64,000 nucleotides of DNA from an uncultured Pelagibacteraceae bacterium (GTDB lineage: Bacteria; Pseudomonadota; Alphaproteobacteria; Pelagibacterales; Pelagibacteraceae), in NCBI GenBank assembly GCA_902588255.1, contig CACIOK010000003.1, positions 1 to 64,000 of the forward strand, given 5' to 3'. Position 1 is the stretch's first letter. Every line of letters begins with the position of its first letter. The notes beneath the pieces were generated by a model. It did no database searches, was not told where the DNA came from, and saw only the letters and a program-made list of their open reading frames with translations. Shown here piece by piece: positions 9,127-17,787 of the stretch. Both the position numbers and the translations under genes were made by a program.

Positions 9127-10611
9127 ATGAAGAGAATTTTATCACTAATTACAGGAATATTCCTGTTGATCAATACTTCTCAAGCACAAGAATTAAGTAT
9201 TGAAAAACAATTAGTTGGGATTGTTGGGGCAGTATCTGGAACTGTTAAAACAGAAAATAGAACACTTAAAGCTGGTGATAAAATTTATCTAAATGAAACT
9301 ATTTACGCTGGTACAGGATCAGGAACACAACTATTATTATTAGACCAATCTACATTTACTATTGGCGCGGATTCCGAAGTTTTAATGGACACTTTTATAT
9401 ATGATCCAGCAACAAATGATGGAAAGATAGTTGCTACAGTTAAAGAAGGAAGTCTAAAAGTTATATCTGGTCTAATAAGCAAAAAAAATCCAGAAAGTTT
9501 AACGGTTAAAGTTCCCGAAGGAACTTTAGGTTCAAGAGGTACAGAATTTCAAACGATTGTTTCTAGAAAAAACAAAAAAACAGATACATTATTAATAGGA
9601 CCTGGAAAAAATAATACACTAGGTTTAAGACCAGGAGCAGTTCTTGTTGGTAACAAATTTGGAAATACAATGCTGAACAATCCTTATACTTTTGCAAGTA
9701 TGACATCTGGTAAAAAACCGGGTAAAGCAAAACAAATTTCACAAGGTCAGCTTAAAAAATTTAAAAAAAGAATGAAAGCACTGAGAGTGGCTAAACTTGA
9801 TGGCGCTACAAAGGAAGAGAAAAAAGCAATTAGAAAAAAAATTAGAAAAGAACTTAAAGAAGCTGGTTTAGATAAAGAAGAAATTAAAACTTTAATTAAA
9901 GAAAATATAAAAGTAGATAAAGAAAAAAGAATTGTTTTACTAAAAGAAAGAGGCGAGGACGTTTCAGATTTAGAGACGATTGATGAAAGTATAATTGAAG
10001 AAGGAGCCGAAATAGAAGAAGTAGCAACTGAGCCTGAGATTGCAGAGCCAGAAACTCCTGATGTTGAGCAGCCTAAAATTGTAGAACCAAAAGTAACAGA
10101 GCCAAAAGAACCTAAAAAAGAAAAAGCTGATAAAAAGAAAAAGAAAAAGAAAAAAGTAAATAAGAAAAAAAATAAAAAGAAAAAAGAAAAAGCTAAAAAG
10201 AAAAAAGGAAAAAAGAAAAAAGAGAAAGCTAAAAAGAAAAAAGATAAAAAGAAAAAAGCAGTAAAGAAAAAAGCTACTAAAAAGAAAAAAGAAAAAGCTA
10301 CAAAGAAAAAAGCTAAAAAGAAAAAAGCTGTGAAGAAAAAAGCAGCTAAAAAGAAAAAGGCTGTTAAGAAAAAAGCAGCTAAAAAGAAAAAAGTAGTTAA
10401 GAAGAAAAAGAAAGTAAAGAAAAAAGTAGTTAAGAAGAAAAAGAAAAAAGTAGTTAAAAAGAAAAAGCCTAAAAAGAAAAAGGTAGTTAAGAAGAAAAAG
10501 CCTAAAAAGAAAAAAAAGGTAGTTAAAAAGAAGAAAAGAAAAAAAGTAGTTAAGAGAAAAGTTGTAAAGAAGAAGAAAAAAGCTAGAAAGAAAAGAGTTA
10601 ATAAGAAATAA
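9127..10611 (+). CDS. Exported FecR-domain protein with long polylysine C-terminal tail
   Basis: Signal peptide MKRILSLITGIFLLINTSQA; FecR core (GDKIYLNETIYAGTGSGTQLLLLDQSTFTIGADSEV, VPEGTLGSRGTEF); residues ~330-494 almost only K with A/V/P. Confidence 0.85.
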   Translation: MKRILSLITGIFLLINTSQAQELSIEKQLVGIVGAVSGTVKTENRTLKAGDKIYLNETIYAGTGSGTQLLLLDQSTFTIGADSEVLMDTFIYDPATNDGKIVATVKEGSLKVISGLISKKNPESLTVKVPEGTLGSRGTEFQTIVSRKNKKTDTLLIGPGKNNTLGLRPGAVLVGNKFGNTMLNNPYTFASMTSGKKPGKAKQISQGQLKKFKKRMKALRVAKLDGATKEEKKAIRKKIRKELKEAGLDKEEIKTLIKENIKVDKEKRIVLLKERGEDVSDLETIDESIIEEGAEIEEVATEPEIAEPETPDVEQPKIVEPKVTEPKEPKKEKADKKKKKKKKVNKKKNKKKKEKAKKKKGKKKKEKAKKKKDKKKKAVKKKATKKKKEKATKKKAKKKKAVKKKAAKKKKAVKKKAAKKKKVVKKKKKVKKKVVKKKKKKVVKKKKPKKKKVVKKKKPKKKKKVVKKKKRKKVVKRKVVKKKKKARKKRVNKK

Positions 10612-10670
10612 CCTTTAAAAACTTAATCAAGTTTTATTTACTTTAATTATATTCCGGTTAAATTCATTGT

Positions 10671-12728
10671 GTGCGTTCTATATTATTAAAATATAATAAC
10701 TATTTAATTTTTTTTATTCTATTGATTTTTTTAATAGCTTTAAAAATTGTTAATCCAAGTTTTATTAAATCAATTTCTTACTTAAGCTTTGATCTATATC
10801 AAAAAGTTTTTCCACTAGAAAAACGAGAAACTGATGTAATTATTATAGATATTGACGAAAAAAGTTTAGGAAAGTTTGGTCAATTTCCGTGGAGTAGATC
10901 AGTTTTTGCAAAGATTATTGAAAATGTTCATGCCTCAAATCCTAAAGCAATTGGTTTCGATGTATTTTTTAGTGAAAAAGATAAGCAATCTCCAGAGGAG
11001 ATAATTAAAGCATACAATTTAATTCCAACAGATATAAGCGATCTTCAAAATATTAAAGGACATGATGAAATTTTTAGAGAACAATTAGAAAAATCAAAGT
11101 CAGTTATTGCAGTTCTTGGTAGCAGTGTTCCTTCACATTCAACTCACGACAGATCTCCAAAAGCAAGATTTCTATCTAAGGGAGGTGACCCAAAAAATTT
11201 TACATATGCATATCCATATTCAATAGGTTCACTTGAAAAATTAGAAAAAAGTGCAAAAGGTTTAGGTTCAATTTCTTTTCTAGACCAAACCGATGGTATA
11301 ATTAGATCTTTACCATTAGTTGTTCGTTTACAAAATAAATTGTATCCAACCATGGGACTTGAAATGGTTCGTATAGGATCAAATCAAAAAAATCTTTATT
11401 TAGAAATGAATGAGATCGGTATTGATAGAATAAGTTCTAGACCGTATAAAATTAACTCAGATCCTAACGGAATTATTTGGATTAGATATAAAAACTCATT
11501 AAAGAGTCAGTATATTTCAGCAAGTTCAGTTTTTGATGGAAAATTTGATGAAGCAAGATTTAAAGATAAATATGTTTTGATCGGCGCTTCCGCACAGGGG
11601 TTATTCGATTTAGTGAAAAATCCTTTAGGAGTGACAATCCCAGGAGTTGAAGTTCATGCAAATGTAATAGAAAATATTTTAGATCAGTCTTATCTTATTC
11701 GTAATCCCAACACATATATATTTGAACTTTTATTTTCAATTCTTGTAGCATTTATAACTTTTTTTCTATCTCAAAAGATGAAACCAAAATATAGCTTATC
11801 AGTATTTTTTGGTAGCATAGTTACAGTTGTAATAATCGGTTTTAGTGTTTTTTTACTAAGGTCAGAGCTTGTTGATATTAGTTACCCAATATTTATGCTT
11901 ACATTAACTTTCTTAACTGGACTTTATTTTAGATTTATTGAAGAAAATAAAATAGCACTTTCAAATCTTCAAAAAGAGGCAAAATTATTAAAAGAAAGAG
12001 AACTGGCAGCAGGAGTTCAAAAAAGTCTATTTCCAGATATTTCAAAATTTGAAAATTTTATTTACGCTAAAAATGTCCCTGCAAGAGATGTGTCAGGAGA
12101 TTATTTTGATGTAGTAAGAGCCACACCTGAGGAATATTTCTTTACCTTGGCCGATGTTTCGGGAAAAGGTGTTAAAGCAGGAATGTATATGGCTAAAGCT
12201 TCTTCAATTTTTAGAACGCTTACCAATCTAAAATTCCCAATTGAAAAGGTTGTATTTGGTGTAAACAATGAACTTGTAGAAGCTAAATTTAAAGGAATGT
12301 TTGTAACGGCTGTTTTTGGCAAATTAAATATAAAAACTGGAGAATTAATATTTATTAATGCAGGTCACGAAAGCATTCTAACATTCGATCAAGATAAAAA
12401 TTATGAATATATAAAATCAGAAATGCCTCCTATTGGAATTGTAAAATATTTTACTGAGTCAATGATAAAATCAAGCTCAATAAATATTAAAGATAAAACA
12501 TTTATAGTTTATACTGATGGCGTAACCGAGGGGTACTTAAAAGATGGTAAAGAATTAGGTGCCGAGGGAGTTCAAAAAATTATAAATAATATTTCTGAAA
12601 TCACTCCCAAAACTATTGTAGAGTCTATTGAAAAAGAACTCAATTGGGGAGCTGAAAAATTAAGAGATGATATTACCTGTATGGCAATTAATATTAAAAA
12701 TACTGAATTAATTAAAAAAATAAAATAA
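10671..12728 (+). CDS. CHASE2-domain membrane sensor fused to SpoIIE/RsbU-type PP2C phosphatase
   Basis: CHASE2 VIIIDIDEKSLGKFGQFPWSRSVFAKII...KAIGFDVFFSE; transmembrane segments; PP2C DVSGDYFDV, LADVSGKGVKAGMYMAK, INAGHE, YTDGVTEG. GTG start. Confidence 0.9.
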   Translation: MRSILLKYNNYLIFFILLIFLIALKIVNPSFIKSISYLSFDLYQKVFPLEKRETDVIIIDIDEKSLGKFGQFPWSRSVFAKIIENVHASNPKAIGFDVFFSEKDKQSPEEIIKAYNLIPTDISDLQNIKGHDEIFREQLEKSKSVIAVLGSSVPSHSTHDRSPKARFLSKGGDPKNFTYAYPYSIGSLEKLEKSAKGLGSISFLDQTDGIIRSLPLVVRLQNKLYPTMGLEMVRIGSNQKNLYLEMNEIGIDRISSRPYKINSDPNGIIWIRYKNSLKSQYISASSVFDGKFDEARFKDKYVLIGASAQGLFDLVKNPLGVTIPGVEVHANVIENILDQSYLIRNPNTYIFELLFSILVAFITFFLSQKMKPKYSLSVFFGSIVTVVIIGFSVFLLRSELVDISYPIFMLTLTFLTGLYFRFIEENKIALSNLQKEAKLLKERELAAGVQKSLFPDISKFENFIYAKNVPARDVSGDYFDVVRATPEEYFFTLADVSGKGVKAGMYMAKASSIFRTLTNLKFPIEKVVFGVNNELVEAKFKGMFVTAVFGKLNIKTGELIFINAGHESILTFDQDKNYEYIKSEMPPIGIVKYFTESMIKSSSINIKDKTFIVYTDGVTEGYLKDGKELGAEGVQKIINNISEITPKTIVESIEKELNWGAEKLRDDITCMAINIKNTELIKKIK

Positions 12729-12781
12729 ATTAACTTAATAATACTACTTGCAAAAAAGCATAAATTTTTTTATTGTTTTGA

Positions 12782-13663
12782 GTGAAAAAATTTTTACTCA
12801 TATTTTTTATACCTTTAATGAATTGGAGCTTTAATGCTCTTGCGGTTGAACAAATCGTAATAGATAATTTATCAGGAAAAATTTCAGAGAAAGTTGCAGG
12901 ATGGATCCCTGGAGAAGGCCATACCGAAGCATCAATTGAGCTTAGAGATGAGGGAAATCCAGATTTTGAAATTTTAGCTGTTAGAGATATTTTAGCGCAA
13001 ACTAACTCAAATTATTTTACTCAATTTAGTCTTCATAATGGAGAAGTAGATAGCAACAATCGATTTATTGGAAATATTGGATTGGGTTATAGATTTTTAA
13101 CTGATGATAAATCGACAATGCTAGGTATTAATTCATTTTTTGATACCGATTTTCTTGAGGGTCACAGAAGAGGAAGTATTGGTCTTGAAGCAAAAAAATC
13201 AATTTTGGATTTTACATTTAATGAGTATTTTAAAATATCAAATCAAAAATTTCCAAATAGCAATAAAGAACAAGTCTTAAGTGGTAGAGAGTATAATCTT
13301 AGCTCTCAAGTGCCACATATGCCATGGGCAACTTTTAATTTGCAAGGATATTATTGGGAAAATGAAAAAGCAACAAGAGACACAAAAGGAAATGTATATT
13401 CATTGGAAATGATGCTGAACCCTTCTTTGCAATTAGATTATAATTATGATGAGTCAAGCAATGCCAGTATAGACGATGAACAGTGGGTTAAGCTTTCATT
13501 TTTATATCCTCCAAAAGAAACGAAACCAACATTGGCTGACGGATTTATCTCCGAAGAACAATTTGTAAAAGAAAATATGGAAGAAAAATTAAAAGAAAAA
13601 GTAAGAAGAAACAATGATCTTGTAGTTGAGATACAAGGCTCAGTAATAATAACGAGTAAATAA
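12782..13663 (+). CDS. Inverse autotransporter (intimin/invasin-type) beta-domain protein
   Basis: RFIGNIGLGYRFLTDDKSTMLGINSFFDTDFLEGHRRGSIGLEAKKSILDFTFNEYFKIS matches the IAT_beta pattern; GTG start. Confidence 0.75.
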   Translation: MKKFLLIFFIPLMNWSFNALAVEQIVIDNLSGKISEKVAGWIPGEGHTEASIELRDEGNPDFEILAVRDILAQTNSNYFTQFSLHNGEVDSNNRFIGNIGLGYRFLTDDKSTMLGINSFFDTDFLEGHRRGSIGLEAKKSILDFTFNEYFKISNQKFPNSNKEQVLSGREYNLSSQVPHMPWATFNLQGYYWENEKATRDTKGNVYSLEMMLNPSLQLDYNYDESSNASIDDEQWVKLSFLYPPKETKPTLADGFISEEQFVKENMEEKLKEKVRRNNDLVVEIQGSVIITSK

Positions 13664-13665
13664 TT

Positions 13666-14385
13666 ATGAAAAAAATATTTTTATCAATCTTATTCTTTTT
13701 CTTTTGGAATACTTCTTTACAAGCAGTTCAATTCACGGGTGAAGCAACTGAATATGGAATTACAATGACATATGCTGAGTTATGCGAGACAGGAAGTACA
13801 GTTTCAAATTGCGTAAATCCTGTTGTACTTGGATCAGGAGACTCGGGAACAATTGATATTGCAAATACTACCGCTGGAGCAGCTGCAGCTTCATACGGAG
13901 ACCTAGGTACAGTAAAATTTGGAACAGTATACACTCACATGCAAGTTACATTGAAAAGACAAATTACTATTGCTGGTACAGTAAGTGATGGCTCTAACAC
14001 ATGCAGAACAACAAGTAATAATGGAAACATTGCAAAAAATGTAGCAGGTGAAGTGTCAGGAGCTATTAATACAATAACTTTATATATGGCAATGGTTGGA
14101 AGCGATATGGGAAATGAAATTAATAGTGTTAGCGCTGGGGATGGAACAGGAACCTCACAGAGTGTAGGGGTTGTTAATGCTACAGATGAATATTTAGAGT
14201 GGAGAGGAGCTTTATCATCTTCATTTACAGCAACACCAGGAGTAATGCCAACAATGAAAGTTGCATTTGGAACTGCTAATGCATTGGGCTATATAGGAAC
14301 AAGTGGAGCATGCAAAACTGGAACTGCTGCTGCTGACCAGGGTTTATATGGTTCTGCACCTGATGTAACAATTACTATTGAATAA
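13666..14385 (+). CDS. Secreted protein of unknown function
   Basis: Signal peptide MKKIFLSILFFFFWNTSLQA; G/T/S/A-rich body with three apparent Cys pairs. Confidence 0.6.
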   Translation: MKKIFLSILFFFFWNTSLQAVQFTGEATEYGITMTYAELCETGSTVSNCVNPVVLGSGDSGTIDIANTTAGAAAASYGDLGTVKFGTVYTHMQVTLKRQITIAGTVSDGSNTCRTTSNNGNIAKNVAGEVSGAINTITLYMAMVGSDMGNEINSVSAGDGTGTSQSVGVVNATDEYLEWRGALSSSFTATPGVMPTMKVAFGTANALGYIGTSGACKTGTAAADQGLYGSAPDVTITIE

Positions 14386-14386
14386 T

Positions 14387-14641
14387 TTATTTTAACAGAC
14401 CTTCTAATTTTTCTTCTTTTTCTAGAGCCCTTAATTCTTGATAGCCCCCTACATGATGATCATCAAAAAATATTTGAGGTATAGTTCTTCTTCCATTTGA
14501 TTTTTTTATCATTTCATCCATAAGACCAGCTTTTGATGAAATATCTATTTCTTGATATTCTATATTATTTCTAGAAAATAATCTTTTTGCAGCATCACAA
14601 AAATTACACAACGGACCTGTGTACATAATTATTTTTTTCAT
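14387..14641 (-). CDS. grxC: Glutaredoxin (GrxC-like)
   Basis: MYTGPLCNFCDAAKRLF...RRTIPQIFFDDHHVGGYQELRALEK. Confidence 0.9.
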   Translation of the reverse strand: MKKIIMYTGPLCNFCDAAKRLFSRNNIEYQEIDISSKAGLMDEMIKKSNGRRTIPQIFFDDHHVGGYQELRALEKEEKLEGLLK

Positions 14642-14780
14642 ATTTTATATATAACCATTTTCTCACTTTTTTCCACCAATGACAATATGACCCAAATTGA
14701 TCATATAGATTTTTCAAAATTCAAGGATTTTCAAAAAAAATTTCAATGGAAAAAAATTGAGGCTCTGATATTATATTGTT

Positions 14781-14830
14781 TAGATAGTCCTATCTAACCA
14801 TCTTTAGCTCCCGGTTTTTTTAGGACTATC
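14781..14830 (+). promoter_or_regulatory. Candidate leader switch/hairpin upstream of the LysE-family gene
   Basis: Local hairpin tagata-gtcc-tatcta (14781-14796) competes with a perfect 10-bp pairing gatagtccta (14783-14792) / taggactatc (14821-14830), which contains the AGGA RBS-like sequence before the ATG at 14838. Confidence 0.5.
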
Positions 14831-14837
14831 CCAAAAA

Positions 14838-15452
14838 ATGCTCCCCCTAGAATACTTCCTTTTTTTACAAATAATTTTGTTTTTATTTATTACTCCAGGA
14901 ACTCCAAGAGTAGTAATTATTTCATACTCAATGAACTATGGTATTAAAAGTTGTATTTGGACAGCTTTAGGAGATGTAACTGCAAATTTAGTTCAAGGTA
15001 CTTTAGTAATTTTTGTAATCGGATCTTTTTTTTTAGATAATCCAAATTTTTTAAATACATTTAAGTGGATAGGAATATTTTATTTACTATATTTAGCTTA
15101 TGATATTTATAATAGCGCACCTAAAAACATTAATTCCTCAGTAAAAAACGAAAAAAGTATAATTTCTTTCTTTAAAGATGGTTTTCTAGTTGCGGGAACA
15201 AGTCCAAAAGCATGGATGTTTTTTCCATTAATATTTCCTCAGTTTATTGACTTTAATGCAAACTACATCGCACAATTTTTAATATTAATTACAACTTATA
15301 TTGTATTAGATTTTTTATCTTTAATTGGTTACGCTATACTTGCTAATAAATTAATAATTTGGATTAAAGCAAATCCAAGAGTAATAAACACAATTTCAGC
15401 GTGTGTATTAATAATAATCGCTATAATAATTGCAATTACCCAACAATATTAG
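14838..15452 (+). CDS. LysE/RhtB family amino-acid exporter
   Basis: FITPGTPRVVIISYSMNYGIKSCIWTALGDVTANLVQG and transmembrane pattern. Confidence 0.8.
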   Translation: MLPLEYFLFLQIILFLFITPGTPRVVIISYSMNYGIKSCIWTALGDVTANLVQGTLVIFVIGSFFLDNPNFLNTFKWIGIFYLLYLAYDIYNSAPKNINSSVKNEKSIISFFKDGFLVAGTSPKAWMFFPLIFPQFIDFNANYIAQFLILITTYIVLDFLSLIGYAILANKLIIWIKANPRVINTISACVLIIIAIIIAITQQY

Positions 15453-15504
15453 TTTTTGATGAGTCTCTTAATCAAATTTAGTGATAATAATTAAGAAATT
15501 TATT

Positions 15505-16275
15505 ATGAAAATTGGATTTATTGGAACCGGACAAATTACCAAAGCAGTTGTAACTGGAATACTCAGTGCGAAATTAAAAGTAAATAAAATTTATTTGTCT
15601 GAACGGAATAAAAAAATATCTAAAGGTTTAAAATCTAAAAGTAAAAAAATTACTATAATTAAAAATAATCAAGAAATAATAAATAAATCTAACTGGGTTT
15701 TTTTAGCAGTTACTCCAAAAGTAGGTGAAAAAATTTTGCATAAATATCATTTTAAATCTAATCAAACAATAATTAGTTTCATTTCAACAATAAAAATGAA
15801 ACAACTTAAAAAAATTGTTAAAGTTAAAGCTAGCATAGTAAGAGCTATACCTTTACCGCCTATTTCATTAAGAAAAGGGCCAGTTCCAATATTTCCACCA
15901 AATAAGAAAGTTAAAAATTTTTTTAATCAACTTGGTACAACTGTTGAAATTAAAAAGGAAAACTCTTCTTTAAACTTTTGGTCGACCTCTGGGATGATGG
16001 CACCATTTTATGAAATGTTAAATCATATGTCTAACTGGCTTGTCAAACGAGGAATTAAAAAGGATGATGCTCAAAAATATATAACATCACTATTTGTTGC
16101 ATTATCAGAAGATGCAGTTGTTAAATCAAAAAAAGATCTAAAGTATTTAGTTAAAGAGTCACAAACGCCTGGTGGTTTAAATGAACAGGGGGTTAAAGAA
16201 TTTAAGAGAGTTGGATTTTATAGATCTATTGATAAAACATTAAACAGTATTCTTAAAAGATTAAACAAAGTATAA
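15505..16275 (+). CDS. Pyrroline-5-carboxylate reductase-like (ProC family) oxidoreductase
   Basis: MKIGFIGTGQITKAVVTGIL Rossmann start and C-terminal ESQTPGGLNEQG. The upstream GTG at 15481 is the ORF-track start. Confidence 0.75.
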   Translation: MKIGFIGTGQITKAVVTGILSAKLKVNKIYLSERNKKISKGLKSKSKKITIIKNNQEIINKSNWVFLAVTPKVGEKILHKYHFKSNQTIISFISTIKMKQLKKIVKVKASIVRAIPLPPISLRKGPVPIFPPNKKVKNFFNQLGTTVEIKKENSSLNFWSTSGMMAPFYEMLNHMSNWLVKRGIKKDDAQKYITSLFVALSEDAVVKSKKDLKYLVKESQTPGGLNEQGVKEFKRVGFYRSIDKTLNSILKRLNKV

Positions 16276-16281
16276 TTTTCT

Positions 16282-17079
16282 ATGCAGTCAGATTCAAATA
16301 TCCTGCAAATAGATAATCTTTCAAAATATTTTGGAGGTCTTGCAGCTGTAGCAGACTGTTCATTAAAAATTAAAAAAGGAACTATCACTGGCATAATAGG
16401 TCCAAATGGTTCTGGCAAAACAACATTATTTAATTTAATTGCTGGGAACTTGAAGCCAAATAAAGGAAAAGTTTTATTTAATAATGAGGATATAACTTCT
16501 ATGCCTTCATATGAATTATTTTCTAAAGGCATTTTAAGAACATTTCAAATTGCTCATGAATTTACAAACCTGACAGTTTTAGAAAATTTAATGATGGTCC
16601 CAGGAAATCAATCAGGTGAAAACCTCATGACAGCACTTTTAAATCCGAAGCTAATAAAAAAAGAAGAGGATAAAATCAGAGATAAAGCATATGGAGTAAT
16701 TGATTTTTTAAATCTTAAACATCTTGCAAATGAACTTGCTGGAAATTTATCAGGTGGTCAAAAGAAACTTTTAGAACTTGGAAGAACCATGATGGTTGAT
16801 GCAAAGTTAGTTTTATTAGATGAAGTGGGGGCGGGGGTAAACAGAACTTTGTTAAAGGATCTAGGAACTGCAATCTTAAGATTAAATAAAGAAAAAGGAT
16901 ATACTTTTTGTATGATTGAACATGATATGGATTTTATAAGCAGAATGTGTAATCCAGTAATTGTAATGTCAGAAGGATCTGTATTATTTGAAGGAACTTC
17001 TGAAGAAGTTAAAAAAAATGAAAAAGTTATAGAAAGTTATTTAGGTCGGGCAAATAAAAATGATGGAGTAGATAATTGA
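16282..17079 (+). CDS. livG: Branched-chain amino acid-type ABC transporter ATP-binding protein LivG
   Basis: GPNGSGKTTLFNLIAG, NLSGGQKKLLELGR, EHDMDFISRMCNPVIVMSEG. Confidence 0.85.
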   Translation: MQSDSNILQIDNLSKYFGGLAAVADCSLKIKKGTITGIIGPNGSGKTTLFNLIAGNLKPNKGKVLFNNEDITSMPSYELFSKGILRTFQIAHEFTNLTVLENLMMVPGNQSGENLMTALLNPKLIKKEEDKIRDKAYGVIDFLNLKHLANELAGNLSGGQKKLLELGRTMMVDAKLVLLDEVGAGVNRTLLKDLGTAILRLNKEKGYTFCMIEHDMDFISRMCNPVIVMSEGSVLFEGTSEEVKKNEKVIESYLGRANKNDGVDN

Positions 17080-17786
17080 TGGCATTTTTTGAGGGAAATA
17101 AAATGACAGCTGGATATGGCAATGGTCCAGATATTATAAATTCTTGCTCTATCAATGTTAATAGAGGAGAGATCGTTGCTATTTTAGGTCCCAATGGTGC
17201 GGGAAAATCTACTGCAATGAAAGCTATGTTGGGTCTATTAAATTTAAAATCTGGATCAATACTAATAGATGGAAAAAACATCTCTGGTCTTTCTCCTCAA
17301 GACAGAGTTAAACATGGAATATCATTTGTTCCACAAACTAAAAATGTTTTTGCGGGTTTAACAGTTAGAGAAAATTTAGAAATAGGTGCATTTTTAAGAG
17401 ATGATGAATTAGATAAAGTTATTGATGAAATTTATGAATTATTTCCTGTTTTAAAAGAAAAAAAATCTCAAATTGTTGGTGAGCTATCTGGAGGGCAAAG
17501 ACAACAAGTTGCCCTTGGTAGAGCATTAATGATTAAACCATCTGTTTTAATGTTAGATGAACCTACAGCAGGTGTTTCCCCAATAGTAATGGATGAACTT
17601 TTTCAACATATTATTAAAGTAAAGGAAACTAATGTAGCTATTATAATGGTAGAACAAAATGCAAAACAAGCATTAAGCATATCCGACCGAGGCTATGTAC
17701 TGGTAACTGGACAAAATAAATTTGAGGGATCTGGAAGTGAATTGCTTAGAGATCCTGAAGTAAGAAGATCATTCTTAGGAGCATAG
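17076..17786 (+). CDS. livF: Branched-chain amino acid-type ABC transporter ATP-binding protein LivF
   Basis: GPNGAGKSTAMKAMLGLL, ELSGGQRQQVALGRALM, VEQNAKQALSISDRGYVL. Confidence 0.87.
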   Translation: MMAFFEGNKMTAGYGNGPDIINSCSINVNRGEIVAILGPNGAGKSTAMKAMLGLLNLKSGSILIDGKNISGLSPQDRVKHGISFVPQTKNVFAGLTVRENLEIGAFLRDDELDKVIDEIYELFPVLKEKKSQIVGELSGGQRQQVALGRALMIKPSVLMLDEPTAGVSPIVMDELFQHIIKVKETNVAIIMVEQNAKQALSISDRGYVLVTGQNKFEGSGSELLRDPEVRRSFLGA

Positions 17787-17787
17787 C

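Noticed and set aside
10617-10638. Weak hairpin aaaactt-aatc-aagtttt after the FecR gene as terminator
   Set aside because: AT-only 7-bp stem with a poor T run; not distinguishable from background in AT-rich DNA.
14781-14837. Known SAM-II/SAM-V, glycine or guanidine riboswitch upstream of lysE-like gene
   Set aside because: I could not match any consensus core; only the hairpin architecture is supported.
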